A stretch of 64,000 bases of DNA, from contig WHUZ01000034.1 of NCBI GenBank assembly GCA_015179045.1, forward strand, positions 544,445-608,444, read 5' to 3'. Positions 11,356 to 22,610 of this stretch are shown piece by piece. Positions within the stretch are counted from its first letter, which is position 1, and every line of letters starts with the position of its first letter. The notes under the pieces were generated by a model. It searched no databases, had not been told where the DNA came from, and saw only the letters and a list, made by a program, of their open reading frames with translations. The position numbers were made by a program, and so were the translations under genes. Source of the stretch: Kalaharituber pfeilii. Lineage: Eukaryota; Ascomycota; Pezizomycetes; Pezizales; Pezizaceae.

Positions 11356-14300
11356 ATAGGCACTCCTGACAGCATAGTTTGTGGGAGAAATGACTGTGCA
11401 TACCTGTTGAGCATTCTGACTGTGCTAATGGTTATCACCTAGACTCGACTTGCAACACTAATATGTGAGAGGTTGATTCGAAGGTGGGCAGCGATGCTCC
11501 GACGTATGAATGATACGGATAAAGGGCTTTTCAACGGCTTTCTTTAGCAATATATATATCGAATTCTAGTGCTAGCCGAGTATATCTGGGACACGTTGGC
11601 GAAACAATAGAATCAAGTACAATGTGGTGAAGATTTTCGGGGACAAGAATATCGAGCACACTGGGGGTTCAGGGGGGGGGGGGGGGGGTCTAACATACAA
11701 TTTATTTGGGTATGCAGGGCCGCGGCTGACGGTTGGGTGGAACCAGACTAGCATGGCTGCAGGTGGTGTGTCGCTATCCCTGCATGCCGAAAAAGACAGC
11801 AACAAAGGCACAGGTATATCAATGCACTAGGACAAAGATACATCTGCAGGGCGGTGACAACTTGTGGCCCAATGAAATCCACAGCACCGGCTGTCTCTTT
11901 GCAGGGTGGCTTGAGATAGATATGAGAAGGAGCATGCCGGAGTACTAGGTATGAAACGTGGGCGCACACTAACATAATGCTGGCAGCGATAGGAAAAGAG
12001 AAAGCTTACTGACTCGAAACAGCCTCACGTGATCGAAGCATTCAAAACTGAACCTTGGGCGAGGTATTCATTTGTCTGCAGAAAAAAAACTTCTTCTTGG
12101 GAAGATTGTAAAGATTACAAAATTTCTTTCTTACATAGCTTGTATAGAATTCTGCTGTATTGCTTATAGTTCTCATCCAATCTTTGTGCGTTGGGAATGG
12201 ATATTACGAGATCGATTTGCTTGCTTGAAGAACGGTCTGTATATAGAAGCATTACGTGAGGAAAAGCCCAGCATCCTAAAGTAACACAGCTATATGTTGT
12301 TTCATCACAAGACTTAGGCTTCTTGAGTACTTACTTAGGTTTGTAAGTTCAGTTCCACAAAAAAACACTCGTCCTGGGTCAAGGTCATTCAATTGGCTTG
12401 AGGAATATATAATATGTATACAAATCAGAGGAGGGCTTCCTTGAAGCGTCTACTAGTATAGCATAGAAGATGTTATACCCTATCGAACCATTTTATATCG
12501 TTTCTAGCAAACGTTAGTACTAGTATAGTGGCCATCTATAGACAGCCGCATTCAATGTGAGTCCTTCAAGACTCGTGATATGCATGTAGGCCTGGGTATA
12601 CATGAATACTTTCTTACTTACATACGTACTCGTACAGGCCGGCTGTGCGCGGGGCGTACTCCTCTGTGTCTCCAAAGTCTGGCTTGATGGTATGTTTATG
12701 GGGAAAGCTGAGCCAGGGATCGAGGGGACATGTAGTATAGATGCTAAGTTAGTCTTGCTGGTGTATGCAGTTTGAGGTACGAGGTCATTGGTGGATTTGG
12801 AAATAGACAATAGAACCTTTGAATGACGGTCGAAGGTCTGTTTCTTTCATCGTCTACCGTGCTGCCAATACTAGATACGTCTAATATCTTGTCCCTTATC
12901 CCCCTTGTGTTCACATGAGATGAGCTTGTACTGGTGCCATACTATTATGAACGTTAAACCCAAGCCTGACTATTACGTTATCTACTTTACTGTCTGGTGC
13001 TTGCATTATCCTGAAGTCAGTCAGTGCTAATAATTACGATAATTCGACTTGAGATGACTTTTAGTTCATAAAGTACACAACTCATAAGGAGGTAAAGGAA
13101 GGTTTGTACTATAAAACCTGGGCAAGTGAAACTGCAGGATCTAGGATTACGTTACGTTGGTATTTCGGAAACGGTGGTATTCTCTGCGAGTGGAATCAAA
13201 AAAACAGCTTGTTTGATAAGGATACCTCACGGAGGCAATTGCTACTACAATGTAAACTCTGCTTTGCTTTTGTTGCATCCAAGGACGCATCGAGTTGCTG
13301 GCCCGTGCTAGGTACTTCTTTAGCAGACTAATACTGGATGTAGTGATTAGCGGTTGCAATAGTCTGGCTTGCAATGGGTAATCTTTGCACCGTCATTTTC
13401 GTGGATGGGTCATTAAGTAACTACCAAGTAATAGTCCTGAAAAGTAAACTACGTAGTAAACTAGTAGCTCATATTATCATGCACGCTCTTCCAGCTGAAA
13501 CCTTGGAAATACAAGAATTCCAACAAAGACGTTTTGTTGCAATAATCTGAGGCGCGGCGATCAACAACTTGGAGCTTGAGTAGTGCATCCGGTAGCTTTA
13601 TTCTTTCTCACAGTGGGACTATTTTCGCTACATAGGATGTTGCAGGAGCCCTTACCCTCACCCCATGCTTTTATTCCACTTGATGTATACTTCTATTTCA
13701 TCCAGGGAGGGATATACGTAGACCCTGGACTCGAGGTTTTTGAAAAATGCAGTGACACTAGCAGAGTGGGGGAGTGCTGGGGGAGTATGTGTCTCCTCAA
13801 TGCATTCCTGTATGATTATTCTAACGAAGCGAATCATAACCAATGTCTCCTATTTTGAAAATATAGCATGTGCTTAGCACTCTGAAGCGCTTGATTTTCT
13901 CATCTATATCTTAGTCGTAGTTGTACGACCCTAAAAGGCTACGTGAATTGGATTGGTAGGTGGGGGCAACGGGGTTGGGGTATAGGTTAGGTATAGTACT
14001 TACTATTTATTTCTATGCTATATACTCACTAACAAGGTAAAAGAGTCCTCAAATTATAATTCTCTGGTGGGAAAGATGTATTGAATATCTTCGAATACGT
14101 TTAACTACATACAAAGAATATATATACCTATTTGAAAGTTGTTGCGAGGTCGGTTTGATGTAAGTACCCAACCAAATATGGTTTCTGGATACCATACTTA
14201 AATCATGGGTACTCAATTTTAAGCTCATACAAAATTGCGGAACACTGTATGCAGCGGAAAATTTGGACAGAAGGACTTGAATAAGATAGATGTATGGAGT

Positions 14301-14580
14301 TCGAATCATTCATGCTATTAGCATCCAACTCTCTCGTTCCAATGTACTTTGACCCTCTTTGCTCAGTAGTCCAAAATCAACGCAAGGCCGCCAACTTAAT
14401 CCCATACATTACGAAAGTAGTAATGGAGATATAGTACAGAAATCAACTTTCATTTCATTTTAAACGAGAATATGTACCGTTCATGAGTCCTTCATACCAG
14501 CGTAAGCACCACCTAACAGCCTAACTGGATAGTGTCGAGCTCAACAGACACTCAACGACAACGCTTTGCAATCCCCGGTT
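11356..14580. other. Long intergenic stretch, no supported gene
   Basis: About 3.2 kb with only short frames. It contains a 17-G run (11672-11688) and is AT-rich in several places. I see no transposon ends and no conserved protein blocks. Confidence 0.45.
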
Positions 14581-15614
14581 TTACGACTGCCCACAGTCCT
14601 CGATGATAACCTTGCCAATTGTAGCCCCGTTCATGTACCTGCGATCCGATTTGCTCTCAATTCTATCCACAATCTTCTTTGAGGCGTCGTCCGCAACTTC
14701 GCCAAAGACGACGTGCTTGTTATCGAGATGGGGGGTGTCGGTAAAGGTGATGAAGAATCTATAATGGATGTGAGAAGTGATTAGAGTTTCACTGTATCGA
14801 AGTCCGTCGTTTGGCATGTTCAAATTGTGAAAGGAGGATCGGGGGAAGCAAGGCCGGCGAAGTGAAAACTTACTGGGAGCCGTTGGTATTCCTGCCGGCA
14901 TTGGCCATGGAGAGGAGATAAGGTCGGTCGTGCCTTGTTAGAAGGCTCGTTAGCCAGAATTGTACATAATGAAGCCCTAGAAGGAGGGAGGTGATTCACT
15001 TTAGCTTGAAGTTCTCATCGGGAAACCTGTCACCGTAGATGGACTTTCCACCAGTACCCTATAAGTGCTCACATGTCAGTAGCTTCCCTATAAGAACTAG
15101 GCAACTGTAGAAGACAAGACGTGAAGTATGGGGCCTAAGGCTACTATACATACATCACCACGAGTGAAGTCACCGCCCTGAGCCATAAAGTCAGCAATCA
15201 CCCGGTGGAACCGAGAGCCTTTATAGCCGAAGCCCTGCTCGCCAGTGCAGAGGGCACGGAAGTTTTCGGCTGTCTTTGGAACAACCTCATCGAAGAGGTT
15301 GAAGTTGATACGGCCCCAATTCTCAGACTCTGCACAGTGAAGGGGATAATAGAAGTTAGCAATTGCTCATAACAATGTGAATTGAGTTTCATTACGGTGA
15401 GTTCCTGGAATGCGGGACAATTCTAACCTCCATTAGGACCGTCATAGCGAATATCAAAGTACGCCTTAATAACCATTGTTGGATTTGAAGCGTGGAAGTT
15501 GCGGGCTCTGCCTATCGCAATGGCTGGGACGGAGTTGTTGGAGTGGTGGAGCGGAGTTAAAAACGAACGCCTTATGGCCGCAGACCTAAGGAAATATGAG
15601 GAACTGGCTGACAT
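14581..15614 (-). CDS. Cyclophilin (peptidyl-prolyl isomerase), mitochondrial leader plus internal start
   Basis: Five exons (15614-15428, 15329-15154, 15058-15000, 14933-14874, 14758-14581) join in frame to 219 aa. The catalytic domain is complete: [19 protein letters not shown] carries the Arg, Phe, Met and Gln of the active site, followed by [34 protein letters not shown] and NKHVVFGEV. Residues 1-46 are rich in Arg and Ser and lack acids ([16 protein letters not shown]), as in a mitochondrial presequence. A second Met (15476) precedes VIKAYFDI, exactly where cytosolic cyclophilin A begins. In Neurospora one gene is known to make both forms; by analogy this gene may do so. The loop usually containing Trp121, important for cyclosporin binding, reads PHLDNKHV, with His instead of Trp. 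The gene probably assists protein folding in mitochondria and cytosol. Confidence 0.95.
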
Positions 15615-17061
15615 TGCGTTTTGAGAAAATCTGGGCTTTCTGGCGAGGCGGCTGTGTTTTCTTTTTTTTCTCGTTCAGCTGGTGAACCGTCACTGCGAGG
15701 CTTCTGCAATTTTGGGAAGGGATGGTGATTACCGGGAGAGGGAAATGGGGCAATATATTGAATTGCAGAGACAATGGCAAAGAATAACTGGGGTGAAAGA
15801 CGTTTATACTGCGGTGGGTGTACGGCGATGAGGGCGCGGCAGCTGTTCAAATTTATGTCGCGAAACTGTAGTTGGCCCTCGAAATCCAGGGTTCGGGATG
15901 GAAGGTGAGTAGGGGGACGCAGAGGGGGAAGGAGGGGCATTAGGGCAATGCAAAGGACTACTATGGAAAATTTGCAGGCGCAGAGCCACGGAATAGTATT
16001 AAGTAGATACTTTAGCAGTCTAGCAGTTGCGGAGGCCTGGGGAGATCATGTAGCCGAGTTGGACATCATGGACAAATACCTTTGACGAGAAGAGATCACG
16101 GCGAGACCTGGGGTATTGATGTTTGTCCGCAAGGTTTTTTTTTTTCCCTACAGCACCATATCATGCAATCCAGGCTGCACTACCAAAGCCCTTTCCTACG
16201 ACTTACTTCCTTCTCGCTTGCTTGGTCAGATTGATGTCATAAGCCCCATTTAGATCGCCAACCAAAAACGATTTTTCAGCTTCATATCATACCCAAGCAC
16301 AATGTAAGCGCCACCTGCTGCCAACATTGACTAAGTATATATCAGTGGTAAAGATGACCAGCATCAGAGCCCAACTTGGAATCCCAACATCTGTACATGT
16401 ATCAACCTTATCAAATACCTTTCAGGTGATCTTGCTTCTTCTTTTGTTGAGTATCATTGGGCCACAAGCATTGAGTCTCATCTCGTAGCAGGACATTTGA
16501 TGGCTGTATGATGCACTGATCCTTCTCTTTTGTTCTCTGTTTTTGCCCAAACCCATCTTCGTTATGCTGTGAATGAATGCAGAGACATGCCGGAAGTCGA
16601 AACGTTTAGCATCGAAAGTTTGCGAATCACGTGACGCGTGCAGTTGTTAGACTTGGCAACAGATGTTCAGCGGCTTCTGGGACGCTTAGTCATCTGACGT
16701 GCTTCCGTTCTGTTGTATCAAATCATCCTTAGATGTCAAGAATTTGGACAAGAATTAAATAGGTATTTAGTACTAGTGCGATGCAAATAATCTTCTGGCC
16801 ACGCTTGGAATTTCATTGGAGGCTGGTGGCCGGAAAGTAATAAACTCGCACGTAGCTCCGTCTCTGTGAATGGAAGGAGAAGCAGGCGCACATGATCAAA
16901 TCTGACAGGTTATTGGTGGCTGCTCTTATGACCAGCTCAACGGCCACAAATCTCCCCAAGTAACGAACCCTTAAAACAATCAATAACTTAACAACCATCA
17001 ACACCACAACTTCGTCCTGAGAAAAACATATTGTCAACTACTCGAGTGGGAGAGCATCAGC
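15615..17061. other. Divergent promoter region
   Basis: About 1.4 kb between the divergently transcribed cyclophilin (-) and epsin (+) genes. It has a poly-T tract at about 16136-16145. I see no coding block. Confidence 0.45.
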
Positions 17062-19089
17062 ATGGATTTCCAGTCTTTGAAGGAGCAGATTTCCAATATC
17101 ACTCTTTACGATGTTAAAGCCGCTGTGAGGAAGGCACAAAATGGTAGCACACACTGCTTAACTGCCCCTCAATCTGTCACTTTCACGGCCCTGCCCCTTC
17201 ACCTCCCGCTCTCTCGCGAAGTCTACGTGCTAATTGACTGTTCGTAGTGGTGATGAACTATACCGAGATGGAGGCAAAGGTCAGCGGTACCCATGGCTCT
17301 GCATAGAAGGGAGCTCTGTTAGAGTGCATGGAATTATCGATCATTAACGTCAAGATAGGTTCGGGAGGCAACCAATAATGAACCGTGGGGAGCTTCTACA
17401 ACACTGATGCAGGAAATCGCAAACGGCACATACAATTAGTAATTCAATTGTCCTTCCCGTCAAGTTTGCGGTGGTTAATTGCTGTGCACAGTCAATTGTT
17501 GAATGAGATCATGCCTATGCTGTACAAAAGATTTACGGAGAAGTCTGCTGAGGAATGGCGCCAGATATACAAGGTATCCTCCCATGCGCCATCCCGATGC
17601 CTGTATACTCAGTGTCTGAGATGTCATGCTACAGGCCCTACAATTGCTGGAATTCCTGGTGAAGAATGGCTCTGAACAGGTCATTGACGATGCTCGCTCT
17701 CATATCTCTACCATTAAAATGTTACGCCAGTTTCACTACATTGATATGAATGGGAAGGATCAGGGGATCAATGTCCGGAATCGAGCTAAGGAGCTCGGTG
17801 AACTTCTGAGCGACGTTGACCGTATTCGCGCTGAACGGAAAAAGGCACGAGCCACGAAGAATAAATACGCTGGAGTCGAAGGCAGTTTCAGTAGTGGATT
17901 TGGGAGCTCTGGCGGATTTGGCAACAGGACTAGTAGGTATGGTGGATTCGGGAGTGATAGCTTGGAATATGGTGGCTATTCCGGTAGTTCAACCGTTTAT
18001 GGAGATGGAGGCGGATTTGGAGGATCTTCTAGACGGGGTTATGATGATGAAGGAGGGTATGGATCAAGGCCTGGGAATAGGCAGAAGTTTGAGGAATACG
18101 ACGAGTATGAAGAGGGCGCCTCCCCAAATGCACGACCTTCTGAGACGACAACAAGCTCTGTTAAACGAAGCCAGCCAGCCTCCACAAACAATGCTAAGGA
18201 AACAATACCGGCAGCGACCAAAAAGGCTCCAGACGTGGATCTTCTCTTTGGTGACGAACCTTCAACTGCATCGACTTCAAATGGCAAAGAGAAAGCCGGG
18301 TCCGGGTCCACCAAGAACCCGCTGGATGATTTCAGCTCTCTCGGAAGCACTGCTAATGACGATGATGATGAGTTCGGTGGATTTGAGGCAGCTCCTGCAC
18401 CGACGTCACTACTCTCAGGCCCATCTGCAAAAACATCGACGAATCTATCATCTCTTATCTCCGCTCCACCTGCACCAACAACAAATACTATATCCTCTGT
18501 TGCAACAACTATTGCAGCACCTCAACCACGGTCTTCACAGCAGGCGGCAAATATTACTGGCCTCGTTGGCATGACTACTCCGACAATCCAGAAATCTCCA
18601 TATGCTCCTCCACCTGTGAATAATAACCTGCCCTCTTTAGGCTCCCTTTCTATGTCATCAAGCCCGGCCCCAGCTATGAACACATCTTATCAGCCAATTC
18701 AACCGAACTATTTTGCGTCAGTGTCGTCCGGCAACCCTTCAATATTATCTGCTCAATCTACGGGCGGTGTACTTTCTCCCACTCCCGCCAACAAGCCTGC
18801 TTCGACCACTACTACGAAATCTACCAGCGATGCATTTGGTAGTATCTGGGCTACTGCAGCAGCAACTGGTATCAAGAAGCCTTCGAGTGCTGGTCAGAAA
18901 CCTTCCACACCAGTACAAGGTTCCAGTCTGGCTGAGATGGCAAAGACAAAGGCACAATCAGGGCTGTGGGGAACGTCTGGAGCTTCCGCCACAAGCAGCA
19001 ACTCATTTGGGTCATTTGGTGGAAGTACATCTAGTGGCCATGCAGGCATGCGAAAGGCAGGTGGGGATGTGGACGATTTGTTGGGGTAG
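17062..19089 (+). CDS. ENTH-domain epsin, Ent3-like clathrin adaptor
   Basis: Exons 17062-17143, 17248-17279, 17359-17438, 17492-17573 and 17635-19089 join in frame to 576 aa. Residues ~1-150 are an ENTH domain close to yeast Ent3: DVKAAVRKAQNVVMNYTEME, VREATNNEPWGASS, YKRFTEKSAEEWRQIYK, LQLLEFLVKNGSE and IRAERKKARATKNKY. A Gly/Ser/Phe-rich then Ser/Thr/Pro-rich disordered tail follows. It contains DDDDEFGGFEAAP, an acidic-Phe motif of the type bound by GGA and AP-1 gamma-ear domains, and ends VDDLLG. By family knowledge Ent3-type epsins bind PI(3,5)P2 and sort cargo between trans-Golgi and endosomes. Four introns crowd the ENTH-coding part while the tail is one long exon. Confidence 0.93.
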
Positions 19090-21483
19090 ATATTTTTAAG
19101 TGAAAGCCACACGAAAAGCAACAGTTAGGGTTAAGCGCTGGATACGTGAGCAGGGTTGAGCAATATGGAAAAGGATCCCAGTAACTCCACAAGAATATAG
19201 ACATAAATCTCCTCACAGCCCTCTCACCGCTCTTTGACCCGAATCTCCGGTATTTCGTATTTCCATTTTCAATCAATATCTCATGTTTGATAGGCCATTT
19301 CTTGTCAATTGAAAAGCTCTGCTAGAAAGTTTTCCCTCATCTACAGACTGTGCAATCACTGATTAATAAAGCGAATTGTGTACACTAAATCTCTGACCTC
19401 ATTGATCAATGCAGGCAATGGACGGCATTGGGCGTGCGTGGTTCCAACCGCGTTTTCACTGTTCCCCGCCTGTCATTCAGCGTTTTGACCGTACCTCAAT
19501 GCCAGGAGATTGTCTCATCTGGTGCCTGGACGCTCACAAGCACACGCCATCGGCAGATGTTCCGACCCGCTGCAGTCTTTTGTAAGCCCTGGTGCAAAAA
19601 CCTAAGTCCTCAACTTCTGAGTGGATCAAGGGCCCTCCACGTGGCAACTATGGATTTCTCAAACCGTTAACACTTTTGATATGCTCCAATCGAAGGGTTG
19701 AATCCCTTGATTCCCTCAAATACTGCTTTGCAACGTATTTGCGGGTATGCAGTTTGAAACTTGCCAAGTATAATATATATTCTGGTTGCATGAGTGTCGT
19801 AACGAGAACAGAGGTCAGTCTCCAGGGTCTCGTCCTGGACACTTGGCGCGCACACTGATGCCTGGATCACGAGACTCCGATAACCACACATCGGGTACGC
19901 TACTTGATTTTCTCTCGTCATCCAGCTTTTCAATTGCAGCACGTCAAGCTGCTATTTTGGCTTCAGGGCTCTATAACAGATTGTCAGAATGTCTTCCTAC
20001 TGCACAAGCCACATTCCTGACGGTTGATGTAACGTCTTGCCCCTGGGTAATTTAGGGCACTTGCCCATCATGAGATCAAAGCGTGATGCGGCTATGCTGG
20101 GGAGACATTGGCTTGGATGACAGTTTTGTTCTCGGCGAGCTTCCCTCGTATTGCACGAGCTACGGAGTAGGTAGCGGTTTTTAGGGCCAGGCTAAGCAGT
20201 TTTTTAGGAGCGCGATATATGTTTCGGGTTTAGCTAACAACTAAAAGACATCCATAAATGGCCATAACACGATGGCTTTAACCCAGGAGAGAACGGATTA
20301 CGTCTCATTCAGCTGGAATTTGCCCGGCTCGAGACCGTAAATTGTCCCACCATACTACTTTATTATATTGCTTCGTTTATTTTTCCCTTCCAACCTTGCG
20401 AACCCATGACGCAAAGAAACAAAATGGGGGCGGGCGTCGGCTTGGGGGAGTAAAGAACAGCTTATCGATCACGGAAACTACCACTACACATCGCTGCATT
20501 GACCGGCCACATCCCTATGGTCCTGCGGCCCCCTGCTGAAGCTTGCAGGCAGGAGGAAATTGACCATTACATTTTAGTTATAACTTATCTTTTCACTCCA
20601 CGCTTGGCGGTGGCTTCTAACGAAGCATGTGAGGACAAAGATGATCAGGCATAAGATGCTGGCATCCGAAATTCTTCCTTACCAAGGGGCAATGTTGCCA
20701 AAACCGATTGTATCGCAGTTCTAAGGATGAAAGGAAGGTTCGTTATTTGAAGGCAATTTTTGTACAATGCCCTGCAATGTGTATATGGGCCTGAGTAGAG
20801 TTGTTGGCCGTTTGGTCAAGAACATTCCCGGCGCGGGATTGCGGCGATGGAACGATAAATTCAAAAATTTGAAGAGCACGCTGGGTCAAATCTGAGATCT
20901 CACTTGTACAACAATAATCTAGGCTAAGTGCACCTTGCAGACCGTTTGGTACCCTGCCTAGCAGTAAAGTGGAGGTGATGCTTATCAAAAGGTGCAGAGG
21001 GCTAAGTGTGGGTACTGAGCGAGAATATTTGCCACAGCGGGAAGCTGAAAAATCTATTTGTACCTAGTGATATTGAAAATGATGGGGTCGTATGCTAATG
21101 CAGCTGCTGTGTTTCGATGGTTTTTGCTTTTGCCATCAGGATTCTTTCCCCCATTTGTGCTTTAGCTTCGCAGGCCCCCCTCGACCGCTGCGGGCGGTTG
21201 AAATTGCAGAGCACCGCGGCGGACGATGCGTATCTCCGAGGTGAAGAACTCGTGGGCGCTGGTGCAAGCTGAGCGCAGTAGCGCGGCCCAAGTTGCGCAG
21301 GCTGCTGTAGAGTACGCTACGTCTGCATAGATGTCCCTTAGCAGTTCACTTTATGTATTCGTACTTGAATTGGTCCCAGCAGCTGCTGGTTGAGCCTGGG
21401 CGCGAGAACATTGCTAGCATGGACGCTGTGCAATGCTCAATGCTCAGCATCCGGAGCATCTGCCATGTATGTGTCAATTCCTC

Positions 21484-21486
<3 letters not shown>

Positions 21487-21524
<38 letters not shown>
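21487..21524 (+). repeat. (CTG)n microsatellite
   Basis: Uninterrupted CTG triplets, about 12 copies, inside the GC-rich block upstream of the tricalbin gene. Confidence 0.95.
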
Positions 21525-21526
<2 letters not shown>

Positions 21527-21900
21527 CAGATGCACCAAGCGCTTCAAGTATATATGTGGAGGCCGTCTCCTGCCTGCAGGACGCCACTGCTGGCCCCAAG
21601 CCATCTGGCAAGAAGCACGCACAACACTCGTGGCCTCATCTGGAGCGGTGCCCCCAGCAGATCGCCGCCGGAGCTTCGTGCACACAGCGATAGCGCTGCA
21701 CGCGCTTGCTCCACTGACTCCACTTGCTGCTCTCGCTGCTGCCGACCCCGGCTGCCTGGTCGATCCAGATAGCTCTCGTTGCGTGCCCGACGCCCGCAAG
21801 GCCCAATTGCAATCGGGGAAGTGTACTCTCCTCCACCGCACTGCTGGCGGACAGCCAGGCCATCAGGCTAGCTGGCGTGCTTGAGTGCTGGCGTACTGCC

Positions 21901-21933
21901 GTCCTGAGCCCGTCCTGAGCCCGTCCTGAGCCC
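21901..21933 (+). repeat. 11-bp tandem repeat, three copies
   Basis: GTCCTGAGCCC is repeated three times head to tail within the same GC-rich block. Confidence 0.9.
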
Positions 21934-22610
21934 GCCCTCGGCAGCCCAGGGCCGGAGGCTGGAGGTCTGGTGCGGACAGCGAGCGGAGAGAGACGCAGTC
22001 GACGGCGTAGAGCGCTGCACGTCCAGTGCTCCTCAGCGGCCGCGCTGTCCAACCAAACGCCCGCCGCCGCCCGTTGGTTGCGCCCTCCTGCATCCTCTGA
22101 CAGCGTTGCTGGCCTCTCTACTACTGGTGCCCACGGTACCGAGCTTGCCGGCATTCCCCCCCCCCCCCACGTCGATCAGACACTCACCCAGCTCGCACAC
22201 CACTAACACATCCTCTCGTCATAGCCTCCCCCAAAATCAGAACCAAGGCATTTGCCCAACCAACCCTGACTCCGTGCAGACAACCCACAAATTCAATTGA
22301 AATTGTGCCCAGCGGGTGCCCCCGTCCTTTTCTTGCCTGCCTTGCCCTCCTTCGTTCGCAGATCTCGCTCCCCCCTCCCCCCCCACACACGCCCGTACAT
22401 ACACATACGCACCTTAGCTTCTTCGTGTCTGCTCTCCTTCCTTCCTTTTCCTTCCCTTTTCCCTTTACCTGTGCTCTCCAGGCAACCGTGGGCACGTTCC
22501 TTTAGCTGCCTATTCCCGCCATTTATTTCGACAGTCCCTATCCCACCTGAGATCCTATCACTTCACCTTTGTGCAACTGACTCCCTCGAGAGTGAGACTT
22601 GGTCTCAGCA

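Larger units (their letters stand above)
19090..22610. other. Long intergenic and 5' leader region of the tricalbin gene
   Basis: No gene is supported. The part 21180-22330 is visibly GC-rich and carries several overlapping open frames on both strands that look like composition artefacts. 22330-22600 is C/T-rich, with many TTCC and CCTTC words, as in fungal 5' leaders just before the ATG at 22611. Confidence 0.45.

Noticed and set aside
13583..13858. Possible small secreted protein with hydrophobic start
   Set aside because: The frame begins at GTG, lacks an ATG before the hydrophobic part, and has no splice partner.
21636..22154. Long minus-strand frame in the GC-rich block before tricalbin
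   Set aside because: Several overlapping frames on both strands are open there because stops are rare in GC-rich DNA; no domain is visible.
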